DNA from: Linanthus parryae
Lineage: Eukaryota; Streptophyta; Magnoliopsida; Ericales; Polemoniaceae
Reading direction: 5' to 3'
DNA length: 64,000 bases
Assembly (NCBI GenBank): GCA_023055425.1
Contig: JALGPY010000004.1
Coordinates: 21,103,718 to 21,167,717, forward strand
A program made the position numbers and the translations under genes. This document shows positions 22,217-32,164 of this stretch, piece by piece (position 1 is the stretch's first letter; each line of letters begins with the position of its first letter). The notes under the pieces were generated by a model. It was not told where the DNA came from. It ran no database searches and saw only the letters and a program-made list of their open reading frames with translations.

Positions 22217-22517
22217 GGTTGGAATAGATGCCCTAGAGGCAATCTAGTTTAGTATAAATTTATTTGTGGCTAGAAATTCATTTATTATTTATTGGATATT
22301 TAATATAATGAAGTCCTTAGATTTACAATTGTGTTGTTTATCTTAAATATCCCTAGTCTAGTATAATGATTAATGGGACAATCATCTATAGACTAGTATG
22401 GGGTTGGATTGATATGGAGATATCATGATCCAACACACAGGTGTGCATTAAGGGTAATGGCGCACTGGATTGACCCATCTCTGAGAAGGCTACATACACG
22501 TTATGTTGAGTCACAAG
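22217..22517 (+). repeat. 5' LTR of element P, first piece
   Basis: Matches the first 301 bases of the 3' LTR at 37,708. The terminal TG has become GG. The piece ends at GTCACAAG, where element M was inserted. The rest of the LTR continues at 31,033. Confidence 0.9.
22513..22517. repeat. Target-site duplication ACAAG, left copy
   Basis: ACAAG ends the first piece of the P LTR and recurs at 31,028-31,032 right after element M. The intact 3' LTR of P has the single word CACAAGCACTTCTCG at this place. Confidence 0.92.
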
Positions 22518-23951
22518 TGTAGGGTTTTGATTCATGGATCGCACAACGGAAGCATAATCAAACATACCATGCAAAACCCTCCAAGGATCACAAGTCTAGA
22601 TGCATAACGATAGTGAAGGTTAGAAATCATAAACACACCTTCGGGTTCTCCTTGATGACTTGAAACGCGAATAATGTCACGTTCTCTATAGTTGATCCAC
22701 GCCTAGAGTTGATCCTAGATCTCCCAAACTCCTTGGTGCTAGCCCGGATTAGGAAGAGGAAGAAGGGATCACGCAAAACGAGACAAAAAGAGGCTCTCGG
22801 CCTCTTTTGGCCGACGGGGACGAGGGCGGCGGCAAGGGGCGGCGTCAGGCCCTCCTTGTTGCTTGCTCTCTCTCCTTTGTTCTCTCCCACTCTTGTTATG
22901 TTCACTAATGAGCATAAGTTATGAGGAAGGAAGGAAGGAAGGAGGTTCCTTTATATAGTCCAACAACTCCTTGTTAACTACCTAAAGGACTTATTCTAGT
23001 CCAACTAGAATTCAATTTAGTCCCTTCCTTGCAAATTAGTCCCTACTAAGTTTGCAAGGGTTTTGCAAAGTAATCCTTCTAATTAATTAATACAATTAAT
23101 TAATTCCCAAATCTAGTTCAACTCTATATAGCGTGTGACCCCATAGGTTCTATCTAGTTGGTAGCAACTATTTGCTAATATGGAGCGGTTTCTAGCAAAA
23201 CATCCATTCTAGTCAACTAATAGAATAGTCATCTTGACAACCTTTGTACAAGTAATTGTCTCATCCCTTTGCCTCCATATCCGGATTGGACACGAGACAT
23301 ACAAGTCACACTCGTATATCCAATCCATAGTTTCTCGATCTATGGGAATAGCCTTATTCGTCCAAATAACATCAATATCCTATATTGATTTATTTGAGTC
23401 TGGCCAGACATTCTATAAGCACTATCCCTCGAGTGGCCTAGGATATTTGCTCCCGTTATGTGGGAGGGGAAAATCCTCTCTACGTCCACTACGATCTCTA
23501 AGCTTGCTTCTCATTGTATCCAGTACACGCCTTTATAACTACCCAGTTACGGTGTAGCGTTTAACACTACCAAGATCACAACAAACCACAACTAGAATAT
23601 CTAGTGACTTCAAGTCTAAGGATGACAATACCATTGCACCGCGAGAAGCGCTTGTGACTCAACATAACGTGTATGTAGCCTTCTCGGAGATGGGTCAATC
23701 CAGTGCAACATTCCGTAATGCACACCTATGTGTTGGATCGTGATATCTCCATATCAATCCAACCCCATACTAGTCTATAGATGATTGTCCCAATTAATCA
23801 TTACACTTGACTAGGGATATTTAAGATAAACAACACAATTGTAAATCTAAGGACTTCATTATATTAAATATCCAATAAATAATAAATAAATTTTCTAGCC
23901 ATATGCAAATTCATACTAAACTAGATTGCCTCTAGGGCATCTATTCCAACA
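22518..23951 (-). repeat. 3' LTR of element M
   Basis: 1,434 bp from TGTAGGGTTTTGATTC to CTATTCCAACA. By eye it differs from the partner LTR at a handful of sites in the first 450 bases, plus a 3-base gap and a GGAA repeat length change. Confidence 0.93.
22950..22957 (-). promoter_or_regulatory. TATA box in the 3' LTR of M
   Basis: The minus strand reads TATATAAA just upstream of the GGAA-repeat region. It sits in the same place as in the other LTRs of the family. Confidence 0.6.
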
Positions 23952-23965
23952 GCCTCCCACTTGCA
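23952..23965 (-). other. Polypurine tract of element M
   Basis: The minus strand reads AAGTGGGAGGC right before the LTR start TGTTGGAATAG. Confidence 0.8.
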
Positions 23966-24532
23966 CTAGAGCCAATCTGGCGCATCTCGTATGCCCATAC
24001 TCCTAGTGTGCCCTTCATGCTTCCACTGCGTGAGAGGCTTCGTAAGCGGGTCAGACAGATTATCATCTGTAGGAATCTTGCATATCCGAACGTCTCCTCT
24101 ATCGATAATATCTCGAATCAGATGAAACTTCCTGAGCACGTGCTTGGACTTCTGGTGCGATCTTGGTTCCTTTGATTGCGCGATCGCCCCAGTGTTGTCA
24201 CAGAACAACTCCACTGGATCCGCAATGCTAGGGACCACACCAAGTTCAGAAACAAACTTTCTGATCCAAACAGCCTCCTTTGCTGTGCCATTTGCAGCAA
24301 TGTACTCAGCCTCTGTTGTAGAATCAGCTACCGTCTCTTGCTTGGAACTCTTCCAGCTCACCGCTGCTCCATTCAGGCAAAACACATATCCCGACTGTGA
24401 TCTAAAGTCATCTCTGTCAGTTTGGAAGCTTGCATCAGTGTAACCCCTTACACGCAACTCTTCCTCACCGCCAAATATCAAGAAAGCATCCTTAGTTCTT
24501 CTCAAGTACTTTAGGATGTTCTTGACTGGAAT
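23966..24532 (-). pseudogene. Element M RNase H
   Basis: 180 residues of copia RNase H, the C-terminal domain of pol. It contains GYTDASFQTDRDDFRSQSGY, CLNGAAVSWKSSKQETVADS, TEAEYIAANGTAKEAVWIRK, and CDNTGAIAQ, and ends GIRDAPDWL just before the polypurine tract. Catalytic acidic residues D (YTDAS), E (TEAEY) and D (CDNTG) are visible. It is cut off from RT by an in-frame TAG at about 24,533, where copy P has TGG (GESHWIA). The ending GIRDAPDWL is the natural polyprotein C-terminus, since P ends identically. Confidence 0.9.
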
Positions 24533-25018
24533 CTAGTGACTCTCACCCGGATTGGATTGGTATCTGCTTGTCATACTCAAGGCATATGACACATATGGTC
24601 TAGTACATAACATGGCGTACATGATAGATCCTATGGCCGAGGCATAGGGAATCCTACTCATGCGTTCCTTCTCAATCTCATTGGAAGGACAACCACTCTT
24701 CGAAAGAATGATTCCATGTGACATGGGCAAGAATCCCTTCTTGGAATCTTGCATGTTGAACCGCCTCAACACCTTGTCAATATATGTACTTTGACTTAGG
24801 CCTAGAAACCTCTTAGATCTATCTCTATAGATCTTTATACCGAGTATATAGGCTGCTTCCCCTAAGTCCTTCATTGAGAAACACTTTCCTAGCCAATCTT
24901 TCACAGATTGCAGCATGGGAATGTCGTTTCCAATGAGTAGTATGTCATCCACATACAAGACCAGAAAAGCTACAGAGCTCCCACTAACCTTCTTGTAGAC
25001 ACAAGACTCATCTTCGTT
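24533..25018 (-). pseudogene. Element M reverse transcriptase, second part
   Basis: Reading continues from SCVYKKV through FLVLYVDDILLIGND, the intact YVDD catalytic box (about 24,940-24,955), then GKCFSMKDLGEAAYILGIKI, QSTYIDKVLRRFNMQD, and into the connection region ending GESH. It is separated from the first RT part by an in-frame TGA (where P has Arg in EFGFIRNED) and from RNase H by TAG. Palm and thumb residues look normal. Confidence 0.9.
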
Positions 25019-26350
25019 TCAGATGAAGCCAAACTCTTTGACCACTTCATCAAAACGTCGATTCCAACTCCTAGAAGCTTGCTTCAATCCATAAATGGAT
25101 CGTTGCAGCTTACAGACTTTGTTGGCTTGCTTTGGATCCTCAAAACCCTCCGGCTGTATCATATACACGTCCTCGAGGAGATTCCCATAAAGGAATGATG
25201 TTTTGACATCCATCTGCCAAATCTAATAGTCATGGTATGCTGCAATCGCAAGTAGGATTCGGATGGATTTGGTCATAGCGACTGGTGAAAAGGTTTCATC
25301 ATAGTCAATACCATGAATCTGTCTGAATCCTTTAGCCACCAATCGGCCCTTATAGGTAATCACATTACCATCCATGTCGATCTTCTTCTTGAATACCCAC
25401 TTGCACCCTATGGGCCGCGCCCCATCGGGTGGTTCCACCAAAGTCCATACTTTGTTGGTATACATGGATTCCATCTCGGATCTCATGGCTTCCAGCCACT
25501 TCTGAGAGTCTGGGCCACTCACGGCCTCCTCATAGGTAGTAGGATCATCATCTATGAGCATCGTGTCACCGGAATCGGTTACGAGAAGTCCATACCTCTC
25601 GGGTTCCTGGCGCACTCTACTAGATCTACAAAGCTCTTGTGTTACCTGAACAGGTGGCTCCACAACTGCTTGTGGTTCCTGTTCATGTTCCATAATCGGT
25701 TCAGTGATTTGTGGTTCTTGAACCTCTTCAAGTTCTACATTCCTCCCACTTGCTTCTTTAGAGACAAACTCTCTTTCTAGAAACACGCCGGTCCGAGCAA
25801 CAAACACCCTGTTCTCGGTTGGATTGTAGAAGTAGTATCCCTTAGTTTCCTTAGGGTACCCCACAAACTTACACTTATCCGATTTAGGCCCCAGCTTGTC
25901 TGATTGTACACGTTTTACAAAGACATCGCAGCCCCAAATCCTAATGAACGACACTGTGGGACGCCTCCCACTCCACATCTCATATGGTGTCTTCATGACT
26001 GATTTAGATGGAACACGGTTAATGGTGAAAGCTGCACTTAATAGAGCGTAGCCCCAAAATGATAATGGAAGATCGGTTTGACACATCATAGATCGAACCA
26101 TATCCAATAGGGTTCGATTCCTCCTCTCGGACACGCCATTCCATTGTGGCGTTCCGGGTGGAGTGAGTTGGGACACGATCCCACACTCTCTAAGATAGTC
26201 GTCAAATTCTTGGCTCAAGTATTCTCCTCCACGATCCGATCGTAGAGCCTTTATACTTTTGCCAAGTTGCTTCTCTACTTCATTCTTGAATTCTTTGAAC
26301 ACTTCAAAGGATTCGGATTTTGCCCTCATAAGGTACACAAATCCTGTAAT
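25019..26350 (-). pseudogene. Element M integrase C-terminal half and reverse transcriptase start
   Basis: After a frameshift near 26,350, the minus strand reads VYLMRAKSESFEVFKEFKNE, ALRSDRGGEY (second catalytic Asp of integrase) and WNGVSERRNRTLLDM (catalytic Glu), then the integrase C-terminal block (KFVGYPKETKGYYFYNP). It continues into RT: WLEAMRSEMESMYTNKVWTL, GCKWVFKKKIDMDGNVITYK, GRLVAKGFRQIHGIDYDETF. An in-frame TAG follows HDY at about 25,222 (copy P has GAG, giving HDYEIWQMDV). RT then continues MDVKTSFLYGNLLEDVYMI...GLKQASRSWNRR up to a TGA near 25,018. Apart from these points the frame is open. Confidence 0.9.
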
Positions 26351-27908
26351 CATCAGTAAATGTAATGAAGTAGACATAACCACCCCTGGCAGGCGTGGCA
26401 AATGGCCCACACACATCGGTATGTATGAGCGCCAATTGCTCACTAGTCCTCTCACCTTTCTTATTGAAAGGGGACTTTGTCATTTTTCCCAATAAACAAG
26501 CCTCACATGTCTCATATGATTCAAAATCAAATGAGTCTAGTAATCCATCCTTATGGAGTCTAGATACACGTTTCTCATTTATGTGGCCTAAACGACAATG
26601 CCATAAATAAGCAGGATTTAAATCATTTATTTTAATCCGCTTGGTATTAATGTTGTAGACAGGATTGCTTAGATCAAGTACATAAAGTCCATTAAATAAT
26701 TGCGCACTAAAATAGTGAATATTATTCAAATAAAAGGAACAACAATTGTTCTTTATTGAAATAATAAAACCTTCCTTGTCCAAACAAGAAATAGAAATAA
26801 TGTTTCTGCTCATAGCAGGCACAAAATAGCAATTATTTAATTCTAAAACTAATCCTGAAGGCAGAGATAGCTCGCACACGCCTATGGCCAACGCAGCAAC
26901 CTTTGCTCCATTCCCAACGCGCAGATCTACCTCCCCTTTAGCCAATCTTTTACTTCTCTTTAGATCCTGCATATTTCGACAAATATGAGATCCACATCCA
27001 GTATCTAATACCCATGATGTAGAGACAGTTAAATTGACATCTACAACAAAAATACCTGGTGGTGGTGGAATCAATATTCCAAGCCTCTTGTCCTTCAGAT
27101 ATTTTGGGCAGTTCCTCCTCCAGTGTCCTGGCTGACTGCAGTAGTGACACTCACCCTTAGTCACGACCTTGGCAATGCCACCAACAGGCTTAAGGGCTGG
27201 TTTCTTGGACTTGGCAACTGACTTGCCTTTGCCCTTGGAGGAAGAGGCAAACCTTTTGCCCTTTCCTTTCTGCACCATCATAATGGCCTTGCCCTTACCC
27301 TTGTTGATGCTTTGTTCAGCCGTCCTCAACATGTTGAGCAAATCTGGCAGTGGTTTAACGATCTCGTTCAAGTTATAGTTCATAATGAACTGTCCATAAC
27401 TCTCGGGCAACGATTGCAACACGAGATCGGTTGCCAACTCTTGGCCGACCGGGAACCCTAGTCGGGCGAGATTTTCCAAGTACCCGATCATTCGGAGTAG
27501 ATGGGGTCCCACCGGGTTCCCTTCTGCCAGATGACATTTGAACAGTGCCTTTGAGACCTCATACCTCTCTACCCTCGCCTGCTCTTGGAAGAGCTGCTTT
27601 AGATGTTCGATCATATCGAAAGCATTCATGTTTTCGTGTTGCTTCTGAAGCTCAGAAGTCATGGTGCAAAGCATAAGGCAGGCCGCATCATTAGCGTCGT
27701 CAACACGCTTTTGATACGCCTTTAAGGCAGCAAGTGTCTGGTTCTCTGGACCTTCTGGAACATGCTCCTCTATTGCGTACAGTTTCTTCTCTTGCTTGAG
27801 AACAATTCTCAAGTTTCTGTACCAATCAAGAAAGTTGGTTCCAGAGAGCTTGTCCTTCTCAAGGACAGATCGTAGGGAATGTTGTGAACTCGATGAGTTG
27901 TTTGCCAT
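26304..27908 (-). CDS. Element M gag, protease and integrase N-terminal part (534 aa ORF)
   Basis: The longest clean gag-pol frame. It starts MANNSSSSQHSLRSV at the conserved ATG after the leader. Residues 10-210 form the copia gag domain (LSGTNFLDWYRNLRIVLKQE; LFQEQARVERYEVSKALF). CHYCSQPGHWRRNC (C254, C257, H262, C267) is the zinc knuckle after a Lys/Gly-rich stretch. WVLDTGCGSHIC is the protease active site (DTG at 302-304). The integrase zinc finger is H437, H442, C468, C471 (LWHCRLGH ... YETCEAC). IHTDVCGPF holds the first catalytic Asp (D498). After FITFTDDY the frame is shifted by a short deletion and ends 13 codons later. Products would be virus-like particle protein, polyprotein-cutting enzyme and part of integrase. 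Confidence 0.92.
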   Translation of the reverse strand: MANNSSSSQHSLRSVLEKDKLSGTNFLDWYRNLRIVLKQEKKLYAIEEHVPEGPENQTLAALKAYQKRVDDANDAACLMLCTMTSELQKQHENMNAFDMIEHLKQLFQEQARVERYEVSKALFKCHLAEGNPVGPHLLRMIGYLENLARLGFPVGQELATDLVLQSLPESYGQFIMNYNLNEIVKPLPDLLNMLRTAEQSINKGKGKAIMMVQKGKGKRFASSSKGKGKSVAKSKKPALKPVGGIAKVVTKGECHYCSQPGHWRRNCPKYLKDKRLGILIPPPPGIFVVDVNLTVSTSWVLDTGCGSHICRNMQDLKRSKRLAKGEVDLRVGNGAKVAALAIGVCELSLPSGLVLELNNCYFVPAMSRNIISISCLDKEGFIISIKNNCCSFYLNNIHYFSAQLFNGLYVLDLSNPVYNINTKRIKINDLNPAYLWHCRLGHINEKRVSRLHKDGLLDSFDFESYETCEACLLGKMTKSPFNKKGERTSEQLALIHTDVCGPFATPARGGYVYFITFTDDYRICVPYEGKIRIL

Positions 27909-29578
27909 TTGGAATTCTACAATAGGAAAATACGCAAGTTTTAGTATTTGTGAATTTTTGACTATATTTAATAATGGCTAGTTTATTAAATATAGCTCCC
28001 ACTATTTTTCTACGGATTAATAACCCTCAAGATATTAATGCGGAAAATATCCTTGTTTTTTCTAGTGGGCCAAGATCCATCTTTCATCTCCTTATGAGCT
28101 TGCTTTGGCAAGTCACCCATAATTTGACTACTTTAGGTAGGAACAATTCCAATTGCATCCCATATGCAACTCTTGGTTCAATCGGGCAAATAACTCCTTA
28201 TTTATCCATCCATATGGATAATCCCAATTGATTGCCTCTAGGTTTCTTAATCAAATTAATAGCATAGTTGTGTTCAACCTCTTATCTAAACAATTGCACA
28301 TTGTTACGTGCCATCGCATTCCATCATTATGAACCAAGTCGCCATGCTTTGGCACGCACGAGCTCGATAAATAATGATGATAATGAGTGTTTAAATAACG
28401 AGAAGGCAAGAACACAATATTTGAATTTTGAGGGATTTTAAATGCAATTCTTTTAATTGTTTTGTTGATCAATATCAACTAATCTATCTATTTGGGTTTG
28501 GGCACAACTCCAAATAATAGATCCGGGTTGTCTAATTATCTTATTATACTAATTACATGCATCATCCATACACCAACAACACAAATAATAAGACAATAAA
28601 TAAACAACCACAAAACAGAAATTAAACGTGATGTGGATATGGCCTTTTCTAGACTAAGATAATTCCAAGCCAATGGAATTATCTATGAACCCTAAAGCAA
28701 ACACATCTCCATGCGTCTTGATCTTTTGGTCCATCCTTCATAGTCTTGTGGATTGCTTCATGCTCCATGCTCCATCTTTTGTGGCTTCATTGGCTTTGGG
28801 CTTCTTTTCTCCAATCTTGGCTAACAATCTACTTTATCTAGCACTAGCTAAAATCTATACTAAATAAAATAAATCTCACAAGTTGAGAAAAAAATGGCAC
28901 GCAGGCCATGAAACCCTAATTAATTATTACAATTAATTGATCAGCTCGCAGGCCGTAAAACCAAACCACAAAATTACACATCCACATCAAACCACATCCT
29001 AAGGCCATATCCAATCACCATGCGATTTGCACATAAACAGTTAAAATCCAATTTTAACGCGCTTGGTCAATTTTTTAATTGATTTTAGGATTTCTAGGGT
29101 TAAAACGGTCCATGGGCCCAACAATCCATTTGCCCGGGCCCATTAAAGTGAAGCATAAGGCCCTAGGGCCGGCCCGGCCCAAAACCCGCAAGCTAGGCCC
29201 GCGGGTTAGGGCCGCCCGGCCCCTTAGGGCTCCCAAGCTTGGGCGGAAAGCAAGGGGGCGGTCCCTAGGGGGGCCGAACCCTTCTATGGGAGTTGTTTCC
29301 AAACCAACTCCCTTGCTTGGTGCCCAAGTTTGGTTGTTTCCTTGTTTTGGGAGAACTCCTTCTTCCCCAAGGATGCCCAAACCCTAGATCTAAGATCCTA
29401 AAATTTCTCAAACTCACCAATTGATGCATCCAATGCAAAAATTGGATCTTGTTATGCTTAATTATTGACAAATTGCATCCCATGCTTGATTTGTCTTGTT
29501 TTACGCGATAAACAATCAAATTAAGGTGTAAAACAACTAAAACGTAACACATAAACTACGTTTATGCTCTATGACCTG
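27909..29578 (-). other. Untranslated leader of element M
   Basis: 1.67 kb between PBS and gag on the minus strand. It is AT-rich near gag, contains the word TTGGCACGCACGAGCTC (28,357) also seen in the other copies, two CCTGCGAGC/GCTCGCAGG units near 28,900-28,955, and a GC-rich block at 29,100-29,280 (listed separately). Plant Angela/BARE elements are known for long leaders. No gene is expected here. Confidence 0.75.
29075..29380 (-). other. GC-rich leader block with open frames on both strands
   Basis: Strikingly GC-rich (GGGCCGGCCCGGCCC-type runs) in otherwise AT-rich DNA. The sense strand of the element is open for about 100 codons and encodes a Gly/Pro/Arg-rich string (GFGPPRDRPLAFRPSLGALR). 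The opposite strand is open too, as expected from base composition. Equivalent blocks occur in element P (32,357-32,668) and D (61,978-62,265). A structural RNA role (packaging, translation) is as likely as a peptide. Confidence 0.4.
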
Positions 29579-29592
29579 TGGCTCTGATACCA
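29579..29592 (-). other. Primer-binding site of element M
   Basis: The minus strand reads TGGTATCAGAGCCA one base inside the LTR. It is complementary to initiator tRNA-Met. Confidence 0.92.
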
Positions 29593-29593
29593 C

Positions 29594-31027
29594 TGTAGGG
29601 TTTTGATTCATGGATCGCACAACGGAAGCATAATCAAACATAAAACCATGCAAAACCCTCCAAGGATCACAAGTCTAGATGCATAACGATAGTGAAGGTT
29701 AGAAATCATAAACACACCTTTGGGTTCTCCTTGATGACTTCAAACGAGAATAATGTCACGTTCTCTATAGTTGATCCACGCCTAGAGTTGATCCTAGATC
29801 TCCCAAACTCCTTGGTGCTAGCCCGGATTAGGAAGAGGAAGAAGGAATCACGCAAAACGAGACAAAAAGAGGCTCTCGGCCTCTTTTGGCCGACGGGGAC
29901 GAGGGCGGCGGCAAGGGGCGGCGTCGGGCCCTCCTTGTTGCTTGCTCTCTCTCCTTTGTTCTCTCCCACTCTTGTTATGTTCACTAATGAGCATAAGTTA
30001 TGAGGAAGGAAGGAAGGAGGGTCCTTTATATAGTCCAACAACTCCTTGTTAACTACCTAAAGGACTTATTCTAGTCCAACTAGAATTCAATTTAGTCCCT
30101 TCCTTGCAAATTAGTCCCTACTAAGTTTGCAAGGGTTTTGCAAAGTAATCCTTCTAATTAACTTAATCCAATTAATTAATTCCCAAATCTAGTTCAACTC
30201 TATATTGCGTGTGACCCCATAGGTTCTATCTAGTTGGTAGCAACTATTTGCTAATATGGAGCGGTTTCTAGCAAAACATCCATTCTAGCCAACTAATAGA
30301 ATAGTCATCTTGACAACCTTTGTACAAGTAATTGTCTCATCCCTTTTCCTCCATATCCGGATTGGACAGGAGACATACAAGTCACACTCGTATATCCAAT
30401 CCATAGTTTCTCGATCTATGGGAATAGCCTTATTCGTGAAAATAACATCATTATCCTATATTGATTTATTTGAGTCTGGCCAGACATTCTATAAGCACTA
30501 TCCCTCGAGTGGCCTAGGATATTTGCTCCCGTTATGTGGGAGGGGCAAATCCTCTCTACGTCCACTACGATCACTAAGCTTGCTTCTCATTGTATCCAGT
30601 ACACGCCTTTATAACTACCCAGTTACGGTGTAGCGTTTAACGCTACCAAGATCACAACAATCCACAACTAGAATATCTAGTGACTTCAAGTCTAAGGATG
30701 AGAATACCATTGCACCGCGAGAAGCGCTTGTGACTCAACATAACGTGTATGTAGCCTTCTCGGAGATGGGTCAATCCAGTGCAACATTCCGTAATGCACA
30801 CCTATGTGTTGGATAGTGATATCTCCATATCAATCCAACCCCATACTAGTCTATAGATGATTGTCCCAATTAATCATTATACTTGACTAGGGATATTTAA
30901 GATAAACAACACAATTGTAAATCTAAGGACTTCATTATATTAAATATCCAATAAATAATAAATGAATTTTCTAGGCATATACAAATTCATACTAAACTGG
31001 ATTGCCTCTAGGGCATCTATTCCAACA
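29594..31027 (-). repeat. 5' LTR of element M
   Basis: 1,434 bp from TGTAGGGTTTTGATTC to CTATTCCAACA, the same length as the partner. It carries the promoter that would drive M. Confidence 0.93.
30025..30032 (-). promoter_or_regulatory. TATA box of element M 5' LTR
   Basis: TATATAAA on the minus strand, with a GGAA repeat downstream of it in the sense of transcription. Likely core promoter of the element. Confidence 0.65.
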
Positions 31028-31032
31028 ACAAG
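31028..31032. repeat. Target-site duplication ACAAG, right copy
   Basis: Second copy of the 5-base duplication made by insertion of element M. The P LTR resumes with CGCTTCTCGCGG. Confidence 0.92.
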
Positions 31033-32148
31033 CGCTTCTCGCGGTGCAATGGTATTATCATACTTAGACTTGAATTCACTAGATATGCTAGTTGTAGATT
31101 ATTGTGATTTTAGTAGCGTTAAACGCTGCACCGTAACTGGGTAGTTATAAAGGCGTGTACCGGATACAATAGGAAGCAAGCTTAGATATCGTAGTGGATG
31201 TAGATACAATTTGACCCTCCCACATAACGGGAGCAAATATCCTAGGCCACTCGAGGGATAGTGCTTATAGAATGTTTGGTCAGACTCAAATAAATCAATA
31301 TGGGATATTGATGTTATTTGCACGAATAAGACTATTCCCATGGATCGAGAAACTGTGGATTCGATATACAAGTGTGACTTGTATGTCTCGTGTCCAATCC
31401 GGATATAGAGACAATGGGATGAGACAATTACTTGTACAAAGGTTGTCAAGATGACTATTCTATTAGTTGGCTAGAATGGATGTTTTGCTAGAAACCGCTC
31501 CATATTAGCAAATAGTTGCTACCAACTAGATAGAACCTATGGGGTCACACGCTAGATAGAGTTGAACTAGATTTGGGAATTAATTAATTGGATTAATTAA
31601 TTAGAAGGATCACTTTGCAATACCTTGTAAACTTAGTAGGGACTAATTTGCAAGGAAGGGACTAAATTGAATTCTAGTAGGACTAGAATCAATCCTTTAG
31701 GTAGTTGGCAAGGATTTGCTGGAAAAAAAAGGACCTCCTTCCTTCCCATACTTATGATTCATTAGATCATAACTTGAGTGGGAGAGAACAAAAGGAGAGA
31801 GAGCAAGCAAGATAAGGAGCCGCCGCACCCTAGCTCGCCGCCGCCCGTCCCCCCCGGCCACAAGGAGGCCGAGACCTCCCTTGTTGGTCTCGTTTTGCGT
31901 GATTCTTCTTCCTCTTCCTCTTTCCGGGCTAGCACCAAGGAGTGGGAGATCTAGAAATCAACTCTAGGCATGGATCAACTATAGAGAACGTGACACAATT
32001 CGCGTTTGAAGTCATCAAAGGAGAACCCTAAGGTGTGTTTATTGATTTCTTCCTTTACCATCGTTATGTCTCTTGACTTGTGATCCTTGGAGGGTTTTGC
32101 ATGGTTAATTATTGTTTCCGTTGCGCATCCATGAATCAAAACCCAACA
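31033..32148 (+). repeat. 5' LTR of element P, second piece
   Basis: Continues the LTR from CGCTTCTCGCGG to ATGAATCAAAACCCAACA. Together with 22,217-22,517 it makes 1,417 bp, against 1,408 bp for the 3' LTR. Its TATA region is altered: at 31,719-31,732 it reads CTGGAAAAAAAAGG where the 3' LTR has TTGGACTATATAAAGG. Confidence 0.92.
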
Positions 32149-32149
32149 G

Positions 32150-32164
32150 TGGTATCAGAGCCAC
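32150..32164 (+). other. Primer-binding site of element P
   Basis: TGGTATCAGAGCCAC, one base after the LTR end. Initiator tRNA-Met type. Confidence 0.92.

Larger units (their letters stand above)
22518..31027 (-). mobile_element. Copia element M (Angela/BARE-like), minus strand, nested in P
   Basis: An 8,510-bp complete minus-strand element: LTRs of 1,434 bp each (22,518-23,951 and 29,594-31,027), both bounded by TG...CA, with PBS (29,579-29,592), a 1.67-kb leader, gag-PR-IN-RT-RH coding region (27,908-23,966) and polypurine tract. The flanking ACAAG duplication and near-identical LTRs show a fairly recent insertion. The coding region has only a few lesions (one frameshift in integrase, three nonsense codons), which makes it the best copy in the window. 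Confidence 0.93.

Noticed and set aside
23234..23557. 107-codon frames inside LTRs (also at 30,310, 31,099, 38,047, 2,914 and 749)
   Set aside because: They lie in the same LTR segment in many copies, on the antisense strand of the elements, and differ by stops between copies. Chance frames in a repeat, not genes.
25313..25780. 155-codon plus-strand frame opposite element M integrase/RT (and the twin at 35,879-36,346 in P)
   Set aside because: It is the complement of conserved pol codons. It is present in both copies because pol is conserved, and it has no protein motif.
29079..29387. Plus-strand 102-codon open frame opposite the M leader block
   Set aside because: It is antisense to the element and follows from GC-rich composition. 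The equivalents in P and D do not keep start or end. Only the leader block itself is reported.
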